A stretch of DNA of 35,269 bases, taken from the NCBI GenBank assembly GCA_945882215.1, contig CAMCWM010000038.1, positions 1-35,269 of the forward strand, in the 5' to 3' direction. Every line of letters begins with the position of its first letter. Within the stretch, counting starts at the first letter, position 1. Below the pieces are notes generated by a model. That model was not told where the DNA came from. It made no database searches and saw nothing but the letters and a program-made list of their open reading frames with translations. The stretch is from Akkermansia muciniphila. GTDB taxonomy: Bacteria; Verrucomicrobiota; Verrucomicrobiia; Verrucomicrobiales; Verrucomicrobiaceae. The translations under genes and the position numbers were made by a program. Below are positions 6,861-15,600 of the stretch, one piece after another.

Positions 6861-8117
6861 TCAACCCTCGAACTTCTTGATCAGCAGCGCGGCGTTGTGA
6901 CCACCGAAGCCAAACGAGTTGCTCAGGGCGGCGTTCACCTTGGCAGGACGGGCTGTGTTTGGCACGATGTCCACGTCCACTTCAGGATCGAGATTTTCGA
7001 CGTTGATGGTTGGCGGAACGATCTGGTCCTGAATGGCAAAGATGGAGGCGACGAGTTCGATGCCTCCAGCGGCCCCGAGCAGGTGTCCGGTCATCGACTT
7101 GGTGCCGGAGACGAGCAGGCCGTTGCCGCTCTTCGCGTAATCGCCAAAGACGCGCTTGATGGCGCGCAGCTCGCACAAGTCGCCGACGGGAGTCGAGGTG
7201 GCGTGCGCGTTGATGTATTGCACGTCCGTGGTGTTCAGCTTGGCATGGCGCAGGGCCATCTCCATGCACTTTGCGGCACCGAGGCCTTCGGGATGCGGGG
7301 AGGTGAGATGGTAGGCGTCAGCGGTGGCACCGTAACCGGCCAGCTCGGCGTAAATCGTCGCGCCACGCTTCTTGGCGTGCTCGAGTTCTTCGATCACAAC
7401 CACGCCAGCACCTTCGCCCATCACGAAACCGTCGCGGTCCTTGTCCCAAGGGCGTGAGGCACGCTCAGGCTCGTCATTACGCAGGCTGAGAGCCTTCATG
7501 TTGGCGAAACCGGCCAGACCGCAGGGGCGGATGGAGGCTTCGGCACCGCCGCAGATCATCGCGTCGGCATCGCCAAATTTGATCATGCGCCAGGCCTCGC
7601 CGATGTTGTTGTTGGAGGTCGCGCAGGCAGTCACGATGACCATGTTCGGCCCCATGAAGCCATATTCCGCTGCGATCATGCCGCTGGCGATGTTCGTGAT
7701 CATCATCGGGATCAGGAACGGCGACACGCGGTTCGGCCCCTTGTTCAGTAAAATCTCGTACTGAGTTTCGAGAGTTCCCAGACCACCGATACCGCTGCCG
7801 ACCATGACGCCGACGCGATGCGGATCAAGGCTGTCGGGATTCAAACCGGCGTCCTTGGCGGCCATTTTCGACGCTGCCATGGCGAACTGGAAGTAGCGGT
7901 CCGCGCGACGCGCATCCTTGTGATTGTTGAAGAACCCGGTGGGGTCAAAGTCCACCACCTCACCGGCGATCTTGCAATCGTACTTCTCAGTGTCCATCGA
8001 CTGGATGCGACGGATGCCGCTCTTGCCAGCCAGGAGGTTCTTCCAGAACTCTTCCTTGGTGTTGCCGTTCGGGGAGACGACTCCCATGCCGGTGATGACG
8101 ACGCGACGCTCGCTCAT
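6861..8117 (-). CDS. fabF: 3-oxoacyl-[acyl-carrier-protein] synthase II
   Basis: FabF condenses malonyl-ACP with a growing acyl-ACP in cytoplasmic type II fatty acid synthesis. The 418-aa protein begins MSERRVVITGMGVVSPNGNT. The catalytic Cys is Cys165 in VTACATSNN. The two histidines are His305 (YINAHATSTP) and His345 (SMTGHLLGAAGG), with Lys340 in GTKSM. The C-terminus SNSFGFGGHNAALLIKKF is typical. The start at 8117 is chosen because MSERRVVITG is the usual N-terminus; the frame extends 24 codons upstream without family similarity. Unlike in many bacteria, no acpP sits next to it. It is divergent from lolA and converges with the esterase. No Shine-Dalgarno is visible. Confidence 0.95.
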   Translation of the reverse strand: MSERRVVITGMGVVSPNGNTKEEFWKNLLAGKSGIRRIQSMDTEKYDCKIAGEVVDFDPTGFFNNHKDARRADRYFQFAMAASKMAAKDAGLNPDSLDPHRVGVMVGSGIGGLGTLETQYEILLNKGPNRVSPFLIPMMITNIASGMIAAEYGFMGPNMVIVTACATSNNNIGEAWRMIKFGDADAMICGGAEASIRPCGLAGFANMKALSLRNDEPERASRPWDKDRDGFVMGEGAGVVVIEELEHAKKRGATIYAELAGYGATADAYHLTSPHPEGLGAAKCMEMALRHAKLNTTDVQYINAHATSTPVGDLCELRAIKRVFGDYAKSGNGLLVSGTKSMTGHLLGAAGGIELVASIFAIQDQIVPPTINVENLDPEVDVDIVPNTARPAKVNAALSNSFGFGGHNAALLIKKFEG

Positions 8118-8245
8118 TGTGTGTGAATAAAGGGGGTTGGACTGAGGGTTGAGAGAACACGGTTTGCAGGGTGGGGCAAGGGAAAACATGGCAGCGGCGG
8201 CTCTCCAAGCTTGAGCGTTTGGAAATACCGTGTTTGGCTGGGCTT

Positions 8246-8884
8246 GTGATACGTCCTCCGTTGATTTTTACGCTTGTCGTCACGCTCATGCTGTCTGTGC
8301 ATGCGGCGCCGGAGCCCGCGGTGATTCCTCCGGTGTTTCGTGACTGGATCGCGGCGCAAAAGGACAGCGGCAGCATCAAGGTGGCCTTCCAACAAACGCG
8401 CACCACGCCCGCGCTCAAAGAACCTGTGAGCGCCAGCGGCCGCTTCTGGCGCATGGCGGACGGTCGTTTTCGTTGGGAGCTTGGATCACCCGCCACGACC
8501 ATTCTCATCTTCGACAAGGAAACGGTGCGCCTCAAAGAGAATGCGTCCGCACCCTGGCAAACTTTGAAGCCGGATGACAGCCGCGTGCGCATGTGGATGA
8601 AATTTCTCAGCGGCCGTGAGATGGACGCCGAATCGCTCACGAAAAACTTCACGCTCAAGGTCACGCAGGAGGAGACGACCTTCGTCACCGTCGCCATGAT
8701 TCCACGGCCGCTGCTCATCAAGAAATACCTCACCCAGCTCGACATGCAGATCAAACCCGGCGGCAAACGCCTCCTTGGTTTTCGCATCGTGCAGGGCGAT
8801 GGATCCACGCTGCTGATGAACTTCGGCCCACCGGAAAAAATAGGAGCGGAAGTCGAGAAGCTGTTTCGAGTGGATGCTCAATAA
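8246..8884 (+). CDS. lolA: Outer-membrane lipoprotein carrier protein LolA-like
   Basis: LolA ferries lipoproteins across the periplasm from the inner-membrane LolCDE complex to the outer membrane. A GTG start at 8246 gives an ideal signal peptide, MIRPPLIFTLVVTLMLSVHA, which is why I prefer it to the longer GTG-started frame from 8171. The mature part shows the LolA pattern: SIKVAFQQTRTTPALKEPVSASGRFWRMADGRFRWELGSP, then ILIFDKETVRLKENASAPWQTL, and later QIKPGGKRLLGFRIV. The roughly 212-aa length matches the family. Its last 7 bases overlap the end of ispA on the other strand. The presence of LolA indicates a diderm envelope. A broader LolA/LppX-fold carrier is the alternative. Confidence 0.82.
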   Translation: MIRPPLIFTLVVTLMLSVHAAPEPAVIPPVFRDWIAAQKDSGSIKVAFQQTRTTPALKEPVSASGRFWRMADGRFRWELGSPATTILIFDKETVRLKENASAPWQTLKPDDSRVRMWMKFLSGREMDAESLTKNFTLKVTQEETTFVTVAMIPRPLLIKKYLTQLDMQIKPGGKRLLGFRIVQGDGSTLLMNFGPPEKIGAEVEKLFRVDAQ

Positions 8885-9762
8885 TCCCGGTTCAGCAGAT
8901 AATCCGAAAGCTGCCTTAGCCGTGCTGAGGCATCGCCAAACACATCCAGCGCCCGATGCGAAATCTCAGTGAGGCGATGCGCCTCGGCGCGTGAGGCTTC
9001 CAGGCCCATCAGCGCCGGATAGGTGCTCTTTTCCGCCGCGATGTCCTTCCCGGCGCTCTTGCCGAGTTTTTCGCTCGTCTGCGTCACGTCGAGGATGTCG
9101 TCGATGATTTGGAAGGCCAGGCCCGTCGCCATGCCGAAATCATGCAGCGCCTGCATCTGCGCCGAGCTCGCATTCGCGCTCATGGCGCCGAGTTTCACGC
9201 TGGTGGTCAGAAGCGCGGCTGTTTTGCCTTCGTGAATGAAACGCAGATCCTCCAGTGGCAGTTTTTTGCCCTCGCCTTCCAAATCCGCCACCTGTCCGCC
9301 CACGAGATGGAGACTGCCTGCGGTCCTTGCGAGTTCGAGAACCATCGACGCCGTGGTGTGATTCGCCGTGGCAGGCGTTTTCGTCACCAGTTCGAAGGCC
9401 AGCGCTTGCAGCGCATCTCCCGCGAGCAGCGCCATCGCCTCGCCATAGACTTTGTGACAGGTGGGCACGCCGCGGCGCATGTCATCATCGTCCATGCAGG
9501 GCAGATCGTCGTGAATGAGCGAGTAGGTGTGCAGGCACTCCGTCGCGCAGGCATTGAAGATCGCATCATCCACTGATCCACCGCAGGCTTCTGCCGCCGC
9601 GAGGCACAAGATCGGTCGCAGCCGCTTGCCGCCGGCGAAAACACTGTGCCGCATCGCCTTGTGCAGCGTCACCGGTCGCGTTTCCGCGCTCGGAATGAAT
9701 CGTTCCAGCGCCGCGTCCACGAGCTGGCAGCGCTGGGTGAGGTGTTCTTTGAGATCAGACAT
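8878..9762 (-). CDS. ispA: Farnesyl diphosphate synthase-type polyprenyl synthetase
   Basis: This cytoplasmic enzyme condenses IPP with DMAPP/GPP to make farnesyl (possibly geranylgeranyl) diphosphate for isoprenoid lipids and quinones. From the ATG at 9762 the protein is 294 aa. GGKRLRP is at 44-50. The first Asp-rich motif is HDDLPCMDDDDMRRG with Asp85/86, and the second is FQIIDDILDVTQ with Asp221/222/225. The two-residue insertion in the first motif and Tyr80 five residues before it match E. coli-type FPP synthases. A GTG four codons upstream (9774) is an alternative start. The stop overlaps the lolA stop by 7 bases (convergent). No xseB or dxs neighbours are present, unlike the enteric arrangement. 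Confidence 0.93.
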   Translation of the reverse strand: MSDLKEHLTQRCQLVDAALERFIPSAETRPVTLHKAMRHSVFAGGKRLRPILCLAAAEACGGSVDDAIFNACATECLHTYSLIHDDLPCMDDDDMRRGVPTCHKVYGEAMALLAGDALQALAFELVTKTPATANHTTASMVLELARTAGSLHLVGGQVADLEGEGKKLPLEDLRFIHEGKTAALLTTSVKLGAMSANASSAQMQALHDFGMATGLAFQIIDDILDVTQTSEKLGKSAGKDIAAEKSTYPALMGLEASRAEAHRLTEISHRALDVFGDASARLRQLSDYLLNRDY

Positions 9763-9865
9763 GAACCGTGACACTTGGAGCCGCCCGGGCCACCTTCAAC
9801 CTCATTTCTAGCCTCTGGGGGTCGGGCCAGGCCAGTCAGGCATCTGGAACAGGCCGAACTACCCC

Positions 9866-9895
9866 TTGCCAAGCCGGGAAGTGCCCCCATATTCG
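9866..9895 (+). promoter_or_regulatory. Possible sigma-70-type promoter for secG
   Basis: TTGCCA at 9866-9871 and TATTCG at 9890-9895 are separated by 18 bases. Transcription would begin only a few bases before the secG ATG (9907), giving an almost leaderless mRNA. The -10 box is poor, so this is tentative. Confidence 0.3.
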
Positions 9896-9906
9896 CGCCC
9901 CTTTTT

Positions 9907-10470
9907 ATGGACATCTTTATTGGCATTCTCACCGCAGTCGAAGTCATCGTCAGCCTTCTGCTCATCCTCGTCGTGCTCATGCAGCGTCCGCGTCAGGAAG
10001 GCCTCGGCGCTTCCTTTGGCGATGCCGCCGCCAGCCAGGTCTGGGGTGCGCAAACCACCAACGTGCTGCAAAAGTTCACGGTGTATCTGGCCATCATCCT
10101 GTTCGGCCTCACATTGCTGCTCGCCGTCCTCGTCAGCCGCAACCAGAACGGCGGCAAGAGCGAAAAAATCTTCGGCGATGCCAAACCTGCCCCCGCGGCT
10201 CCTGTGGCAGTCACTCCCGCTGCTGAGCCTGTCAAAGCCACCGAAACGCCGAAGGCCGACGACAAGAAAGCCGCTGCCCCGGCTGCTCCAGCCGCCACAA
10301 CACCTGCCAAAGCTGCTGAACCTGCCCCGGCCAAGTCCGAGCCCGCCAAGGCCCCCGAAGCTCCCAAGGCCGCTGCTCCAGCGCCCGCCGCACCGACTCC
10401 TGCTCCAGCACCTGCCCCGACGTCAACGCCCGCTCCCGCACCTGCAGCTCCGGCCACGCAGCCGAAGTGA
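9907..10470 (+). CDS. secG: Preprotein translocase subunit SecG with long Ala/Pro/Lys tail
   Basis: SecG is the small inner-membrane partner of SecYE that assists protein export. The first 85 residues show its two membrane helices (FIGILTAVEVIVSLLLILVVLM and FTVYLAIILFGLTLLLAVLV). The loop between them has the family signature LMQRPRQEGLGASFG and the VWGAQTTNVLQKFT segment. After about residue 85 comes a roughly 100-residue low-complexity tail of Ala, Pro and Lys, with KPAPAAP, PAPAPAP and similar short repeats. Typical SecG proteins are 70-110 aa, so the tail nearly doubles the protein to 187 aa. ATG 9907 is chosen because it begins exactly at helix 1; a longer in-frame start at 9775 adds unrelated residues. 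Confidence 0.93.
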   Translation: MDIFIGILTAVEVIVSLLLILVVLMQRPRQEGLGASFGDAAASQVWGAQTTNVLQKFTVYLAIILFGLTLLLAVLVSRNQNGGKSEKIFGDAKPAPAAPVAVTPAAEPVKATETPKADDKKAAAPAAPAATTPAKAAEPAPAKSEPAKAPEAPKAAAPAPAAPTPAPAPAPTSTPAPAPAAPATQPK

Positions 10471-10581
10471 CGGGAAAGTAGTTGGGTGATTTTGCTCCGA
10501 GGACGGGGATGGACACATCGCGTCAACGCGGTGGAATATGGAGGCATGCCCGACGTTAACTCGGCTCCATTTCCCTGACCC

Positions 10582-12537
10582 ATGAAACGCCGTACCTTCC
10601 TCAAGTCCGTTCCCGCCGTCGCCGCCGCCACGCAGATTCTGCCTGCGCAAAATGCCACGCCACCGTTTGGCACGGAGTTTCCGATGCTTGATTCGCAGAC
10701 GACTGGCCAGTGGTGGAATCGCCCCATCGCTGCGGCGGCTCCGAAGGCCAATCCCGATGCCAAAGGGAAAGCGAAGGGCAAAGGCAAGGCCAAGGGCAAT
10801 CAGGGACCGATTGTGGACCTGAATGTGCCGCGTGATCAGGTCGTGTGTTTTGCCATCTACACCCATGATCGCGGTGTGCTGAAGGTTTCCGCGCAGTTGT
10901 TTCCACTGAAACCGGATGAGGCTCGTGAGGCCCGCTTGGAATTGCAACGCGACGGCGAGTGGAAGGAAGTCGCGAAGGCAGAGGTGCTCTATCCGGGCTG
11001 GGACGCGCATTTCCGCGTCGAGGGCTGGGACAACACACAGACCGTGCCCTACCGCGTGCGCCACGGCGAGAAGGCGATGTTTGAAGGCACGATCCGCCGC
11101 GATCCCATCGACAAAGAGGAGATCGTCATCGCCAACATGTCCTGCAACTCCGCGCGCACGAAGGGCGGCAGGCCGGAGATCGTGCAGCATCTCATTGCGC
11201 AAAACCCTGATGTGCTGTTCTTCGCCGGTGATCAGACGTATCACCACACCGAACACACGGCCGGCTGGCTGGAGTTCGGCCTGCAATTCCGCGATGTGAT
11301 GAAGGATCGCCCGACGATTTGCATCCCCGATGATCACGATGTCGGCCACGGCAATCTTTGGGGCGAAAACGGCAAGCGCTCGACGATTTCAGGGGATGCG
11401 GACGGCGGCTATCGCTATCCGGTCGAGTATGTGAATCAGGTGCAGCGTGCGCAGTCGTGGCATCTCCCTGATCCGGTCGATCCAGCTCCGGTGGATCGCG
11501 GCATCACGGTGTACTTCACGCGCATGCGCGTCGGCGGCGTCGATTTCGCGATTCTTGAAGACCGCAAATTCAAAACCGGCCCCGCCGGCAAGATCCCGCA
11601 GATGGGACCGCGGCCTGATCACATCAACGACGAAAAGTACGACCCCAAAACCATCGACCTGCCCGGCCTGCAACTGCTGGGCGAGCGTCAGATGAAGTTC
11701 CTCGGCCAGTGGACGCAGGATTGGACGGGCGCGGAGATGAAGTGCGTGCTCTCCGCCACCGCCTTCTGCGGCGCGGTGCATCTGCATGGCAATCCAAACA
11801 ACCGCCTGCTCGCCGACCTCGACTGCAACGGCTGGCCGCAAACCGGCCGCAACGAAGCGCTGCGCGAAATCCGCCGTGCACGCGCCACACACCTCTGCGG
11901 TGACCAGCATCTCGCCGTCTCGATGAAGCATGGCATCGATGCCTATGGCGACGGTCCCTACGGCTTCACCAGTCCGGCGCTGGTGAACACGATCTATGGA
12001 CGCTGGTGGCATCCGAAGGATGAACAGCCCGGCAAAAATCCTGTGGCCGGCAGTCCATTGCCGTGGACCGGCGATTTCAAAGACGGCCTCGGCAATCGGA
12101 TGTCCATCATGGCCTACGCGAATCCCGAGGATGTGCAGGACGAGAAAAAACGCGCCGATGGCTACGGCCTCGTCCGCTTCAACAAGAAGCTCAATCAAGT
12201 CACCTTCGAATGCTGGCCGCGCTTTAACGAGGGCAAGCAATTCCCCGGCTGGCCGATCAACGTGAACAGCGCTGACAACGATGGCCGCATCCCCGTCGCG
12301 TGGCTGCCTGAACTCGTCGTCGAAGGCGCGGAACGTCCCGTGATCCAGGTCATCGCTGAAGCGAGCGGCGAAATCTTGTACACGATTCGCGCCCAAAGCA
12401 GCCGCCTCCAGCCGCCTGTGTATGCCGAAGGCGTTTACACCGTGAAGATCGGCAAGGACCGGCCTGATGCACAGACGCTCACCAGTTTGAAAGCGGCGTC
12501 GAAGGACAAGGCAGGATCGCAGACCGTGAAGCTTTGA
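10582..12537 (+). CDS. Tat-exported PhoD-like metallophosphatase / alkaline phosphatase D family
   Basis: The N-terminus MKRRTFLKSVPAVAAATQIL is a Tat signal, as in PhoD enzymes that are exported folded with metals bound. The metallophosphoesterase core (about 180-450) contains GDQTYHH (216-222), PDDHDVGHGN (249-258) and, downstream, THLCGDQHLAVSMKHG. These match the Asp/Asn/His metal-ligand motifs of the PhoD group. An N-terminal beta-sandwich part (about 80-175) precedes the core and a C-terminal beta part follows it. Residues 61-72 form a Lys/Gly/Ala repeat (KGKAKGKGKAKG), probably a flexible linker. Members hydrolyse phosphomono- or diesters, including teichoic-acid-like or nucleotide substrates; the natural substrate is unknown. 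It lies upstream of the large dehydrogenase fusion, 82 bases away, same strand. No Shine-Dalgarno is seen. Confidence 0.88.
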   Translation: MKRRTFLKSVPAVAAATQILPAQNATPPFGTEFPMLDSQTTGQWWNRPIAAAAPKANPDAKGKAKGKGKAKGNQGPIVDLNVPRDQVVCFAIYTHDRGVLKVSAQLFPLKPDEAREARLELQRDGEWKEVAKAEVLYPGWDAHFRVEGWDNTQTVPYRVRHGEKAMFEGTIRRDPIDKEEIVIANMSCNSARTKGGRPEIVQHLIAQNPDVLFFAGDQTYHHTEHTAGWLEFGLQFRDVMKDRPTICIPDDHDVGHGNLWGENGKRSTISGDADGGYRYPVEYVNQVQRAQSWHLPDPVDPAPVDRGITVYFTRMRVGGVDFAILEDRKFKTGPAGKIPQMGPRPDHINDEKYDPKTIDLPGLQLLGERQMKFLGQWTQDWTGAEMKCVLSATAFCGAVHLHGNPNNRLLADLDCNGWPQTGRNEALREIRRARATHLCGDQHLAVSMKHGIDAYGDGPYGFTSPALVNTIYGRWWHPKDEQPGKNPVAGSPLPWTGDFKDGLGNRMSIMAYANPEDVQDEKKRADGYGLVRFNKKLNQVTFECWPRFNEGKQFPGWPINVNSADNDGRIPVAWLPELVVEGAERPVIQVIAEASGEILYTIRAQSSRLQPPVYAEGVYTVKIGKDRPDAQTLTSLKAASKDKAGSQTVKL

Positions 12538-12619
12538 GCTTCATGTGCATTTCCGATAGTGCGCCGTGCGAAAACGGGCTTCCCATCGCGCGTTGGTTTC
12601 GAGTAACCTCGTCCCAATC

Positions 12620-15600
12620 ATGAAGCGTCTCCTCCTCTGCCTTGCCGTCATTTCAGTTTTCAGCTTTCAGCTTTCAGCTTTTTCCGCTGAGCCGCTGCGC
12701 GTCTTCATCCGCGCCGGCAAAAAATCCCACGGCCCGGGCGCGCATGACTTTCCTCAGTTTCTCAAAGAATGGGTGCCGATGCTCAACGAACGCGGTGCCA
12801 AAGCGGATGGCAGCCTCGAATTTCCCACCAAGGAGCAACTCGACCGCACCGACGTGCTCATCCTGCACGCGCAGGAGGCTGGAAACATCAAGATCGGCGA
12901 TGAGCGGAAAAACCTGATGGAGTTCCTTGCCCGTGGCGGCGGCGTGGTGACGATCCACGCGGCGGCGGTGTCGAAAGACCACGATTGGTTCAAGACGATC
13001 ATCGGCGGCTCGTGGCACTTCGGGCAGACGAAGTGGCTGGAGGCCCCCATGAGCCTCTATTTCACCGATCACGACAACGCGATCACGAAGGACATCAGCA
13101 ACTTCGACATCGACGACGAGATCTACTACGACATGGATTTGCTGCCCGAGGCCAAGATCCTCGCCGCCGCCTACACGCCGAACACCCCGCAGATCAAAGG
13201 TGGCAACAAGGAGGCTCAGCAGCGTGCCGCCGAGGCCGTCGCGAAGAAGAAGGCGGTCAATATTTACGACATCCAGCCGCAGGTGTGGACTTATGAGAAG
13301 GAGAAGTATCGCGCCTTCACCTGCATCCCCGGCCATTACCATCGCAACTTCAGCCACAACGGCATCCGCGCGATGATCCTGCGCGGCATCGCCTGGGCCG
13401 GCAAGCGTGAAAACATCGACGAGCTGTGCAAACCGGCCGAGCTGGGCGATGCGCTGCGTTACGTCGAGGGCGGCTGCCCCAGCCCGCAGGAGCTGCCGAA
13501 GGCTCTCGAAGTGCATCCGGAGTTCAATCTCTCGCTCGTCGCCGCCGAGCCGCTCATCAACAAGCCGATGAACATCGATTGGGATGAAAAAGGCCGCCTG
13601 TGGGTCGTCGAGACACCGGAGTATCCGAATGGCCTCCGCCAGTCGAATGTGGACGCGTGGAAGGACAGCGGCGCCAACCAGCCCGGCCACTACGATCGCA
13701 AACCGCTCGATTGCGTCTCCATCCTCTCCGACACGAATGGCGACGGCGTCATGGATAAGAAACAGGTCTTCGCCGACCGGATCGAGCTCGCCACCAGCAG
13801 CGTGTTTTACAAAAAAGGCGTCATCGTCTGCGCCGCGCCCGATGTGTGGTTCTTCGAGGACACCAACGGCGACGACAAGGCCGACAAACGCACGAAGATC
13901 TACACCAACCTCGGCAACCGCGACACCCACGCCGTCATCAACAACCTGCGCTGGGGCCTCGACGGCTGGGTTTATGCTACGCACGGCTACAGCAGCACCG
14001 ACGACGTGAAGTCGGGCGATGGCAGCAAGGGCTTTGGCCCCATCGGAGCCGGTGTCGTGCGCTTCAAGCCGGACGGCAGCGCTTTCGAGCAATACGCCAG
14101 CCGCGGCGGCAACACCTGGGGCCTCGACATCACCAGCGACGGCCAGGTTTTCTACACGCAGCCCACCAGCGGCAATCACTTCATCCACGTCGTGCTGCCG
14201 GAGTATGTGCTGGCCAAAGGCAAGTTGCCCGGCGTCATGGGCACGAATGGCATGCTGCCGAAAGAGCCGACCTATCCCGCCATGCATTGGGAGCAGCAGG
14301 CCTACGTGCAGATCGACCAGGTCGGCAGCTACACCGCCGCCGCCGGTTGCGCCATCTATGAAGGCGGTGCCTGGCCCGCAAAGTGGAACTACAGCTACTT
14401 CACCACCGAGCCCACGCTGAACATCGTCAGCCACTTCATGGTCGAGCCCGATGGCGTCACCTACAAAGCGAAGCGTGAGCCCGGTCGCGAGCAGACCGAG
14501 TTCATCCGCAGCCAGAACCTCTGGTTCCGCCCCATCGAGAATCGCGTCGGCCCGGATGGAGCACTCTACATCGTCGATTTCTGCAATCAGGCCGTCATTC
14601 ACAACGACACCCGCGGCCCCACCCACGGCCCCGCCAACGCCGCCGTCCGCCCCGACCGCGACCATTACTATGGCCGCATCTGGAAGGTGCAGCACAAGGA
14701 GGCGAAGAAGGTGGAGGTGGTGAAGCTGGAGAAGAGCAACTTCGGAGAGCCAGCATCAGTCTTGAAAAGCAGCCTGAATGCAGCTCAGAGAAAGCAAGCT
14801 TGGCGCATGTTGAATGAGCAAGCACAGGAAACTGGCAATACCAAAGGTTTGGTCGGCTTGGGAGAAGGTGGGCACTACCTTCAAATGAATAGTAAGGCAC
14901 TTGAAACCTACAATGTAGCCAAACGGTCGATCAAGAGTGACAAAAACTACGCGCTGCTAGTTAAAGCCTATTCCGCTGCAACAGACGACTGGAGCCGCAG
15001 CGCTCTAATCGCTGCCGCATCCGAAGAAGCCGTCGAAGTCATCGCCGCCGCGTTGTCGCTTCCGTCCTTTGAGTCCCTTCCGTCCTTCGTCAGCGCCCTC
15101 CTTCCCGCTGCGCTGCCCGCGAATGCCGAAAAACTCATCACCGCCTGCGCCAATGCCGCTGCGAAGGCTGATCCGGTGAAGAACGCGATCCTCCGCGGCA
15201 TCGCGACGAGCATGAATGAAGCTCCAGCGATGTCTCCAGCTCTCACGGAGGCGTTGAAGAAGCTTCTCGGCCAGCCTTCGCTCGCCGCAGCCACGTTGCC
15301 GCTAGTGACGAAGTGGGACAAAGGAGGTGTGCTCGCTGCGGAGGTCAAAACGCAGCTCGACAAGCTCAGCAACACGCTTTCGGACAACGCCGCACCGGTG
15401 GAGGCGCGTGTGAGCGCTGCGAAGGCATTGATCGCCGTGGGAGGACCGAACGCGGAGGTTGGAGTCCAGCCTTTAGGCGACTCTGGAAGCCCCGAAGACC
15501 TCCAGGCAGCCATTATTCAAGCCGTGGATGAAAGTGGTGATGCCAGACCTCTCGTGGCCTCGTTGAATCGGCTGAAGCCTAGACTCCAACAGATGGTGTT

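Noticed and set aside
12674..14695. 673-codon minus-strand open frame
   Set aside because: Shadow of the ThuA/dehydrogenase fusion; composition is typical of antisense frames (VDD, AVG, RRHR runs) with no recognisable fold.
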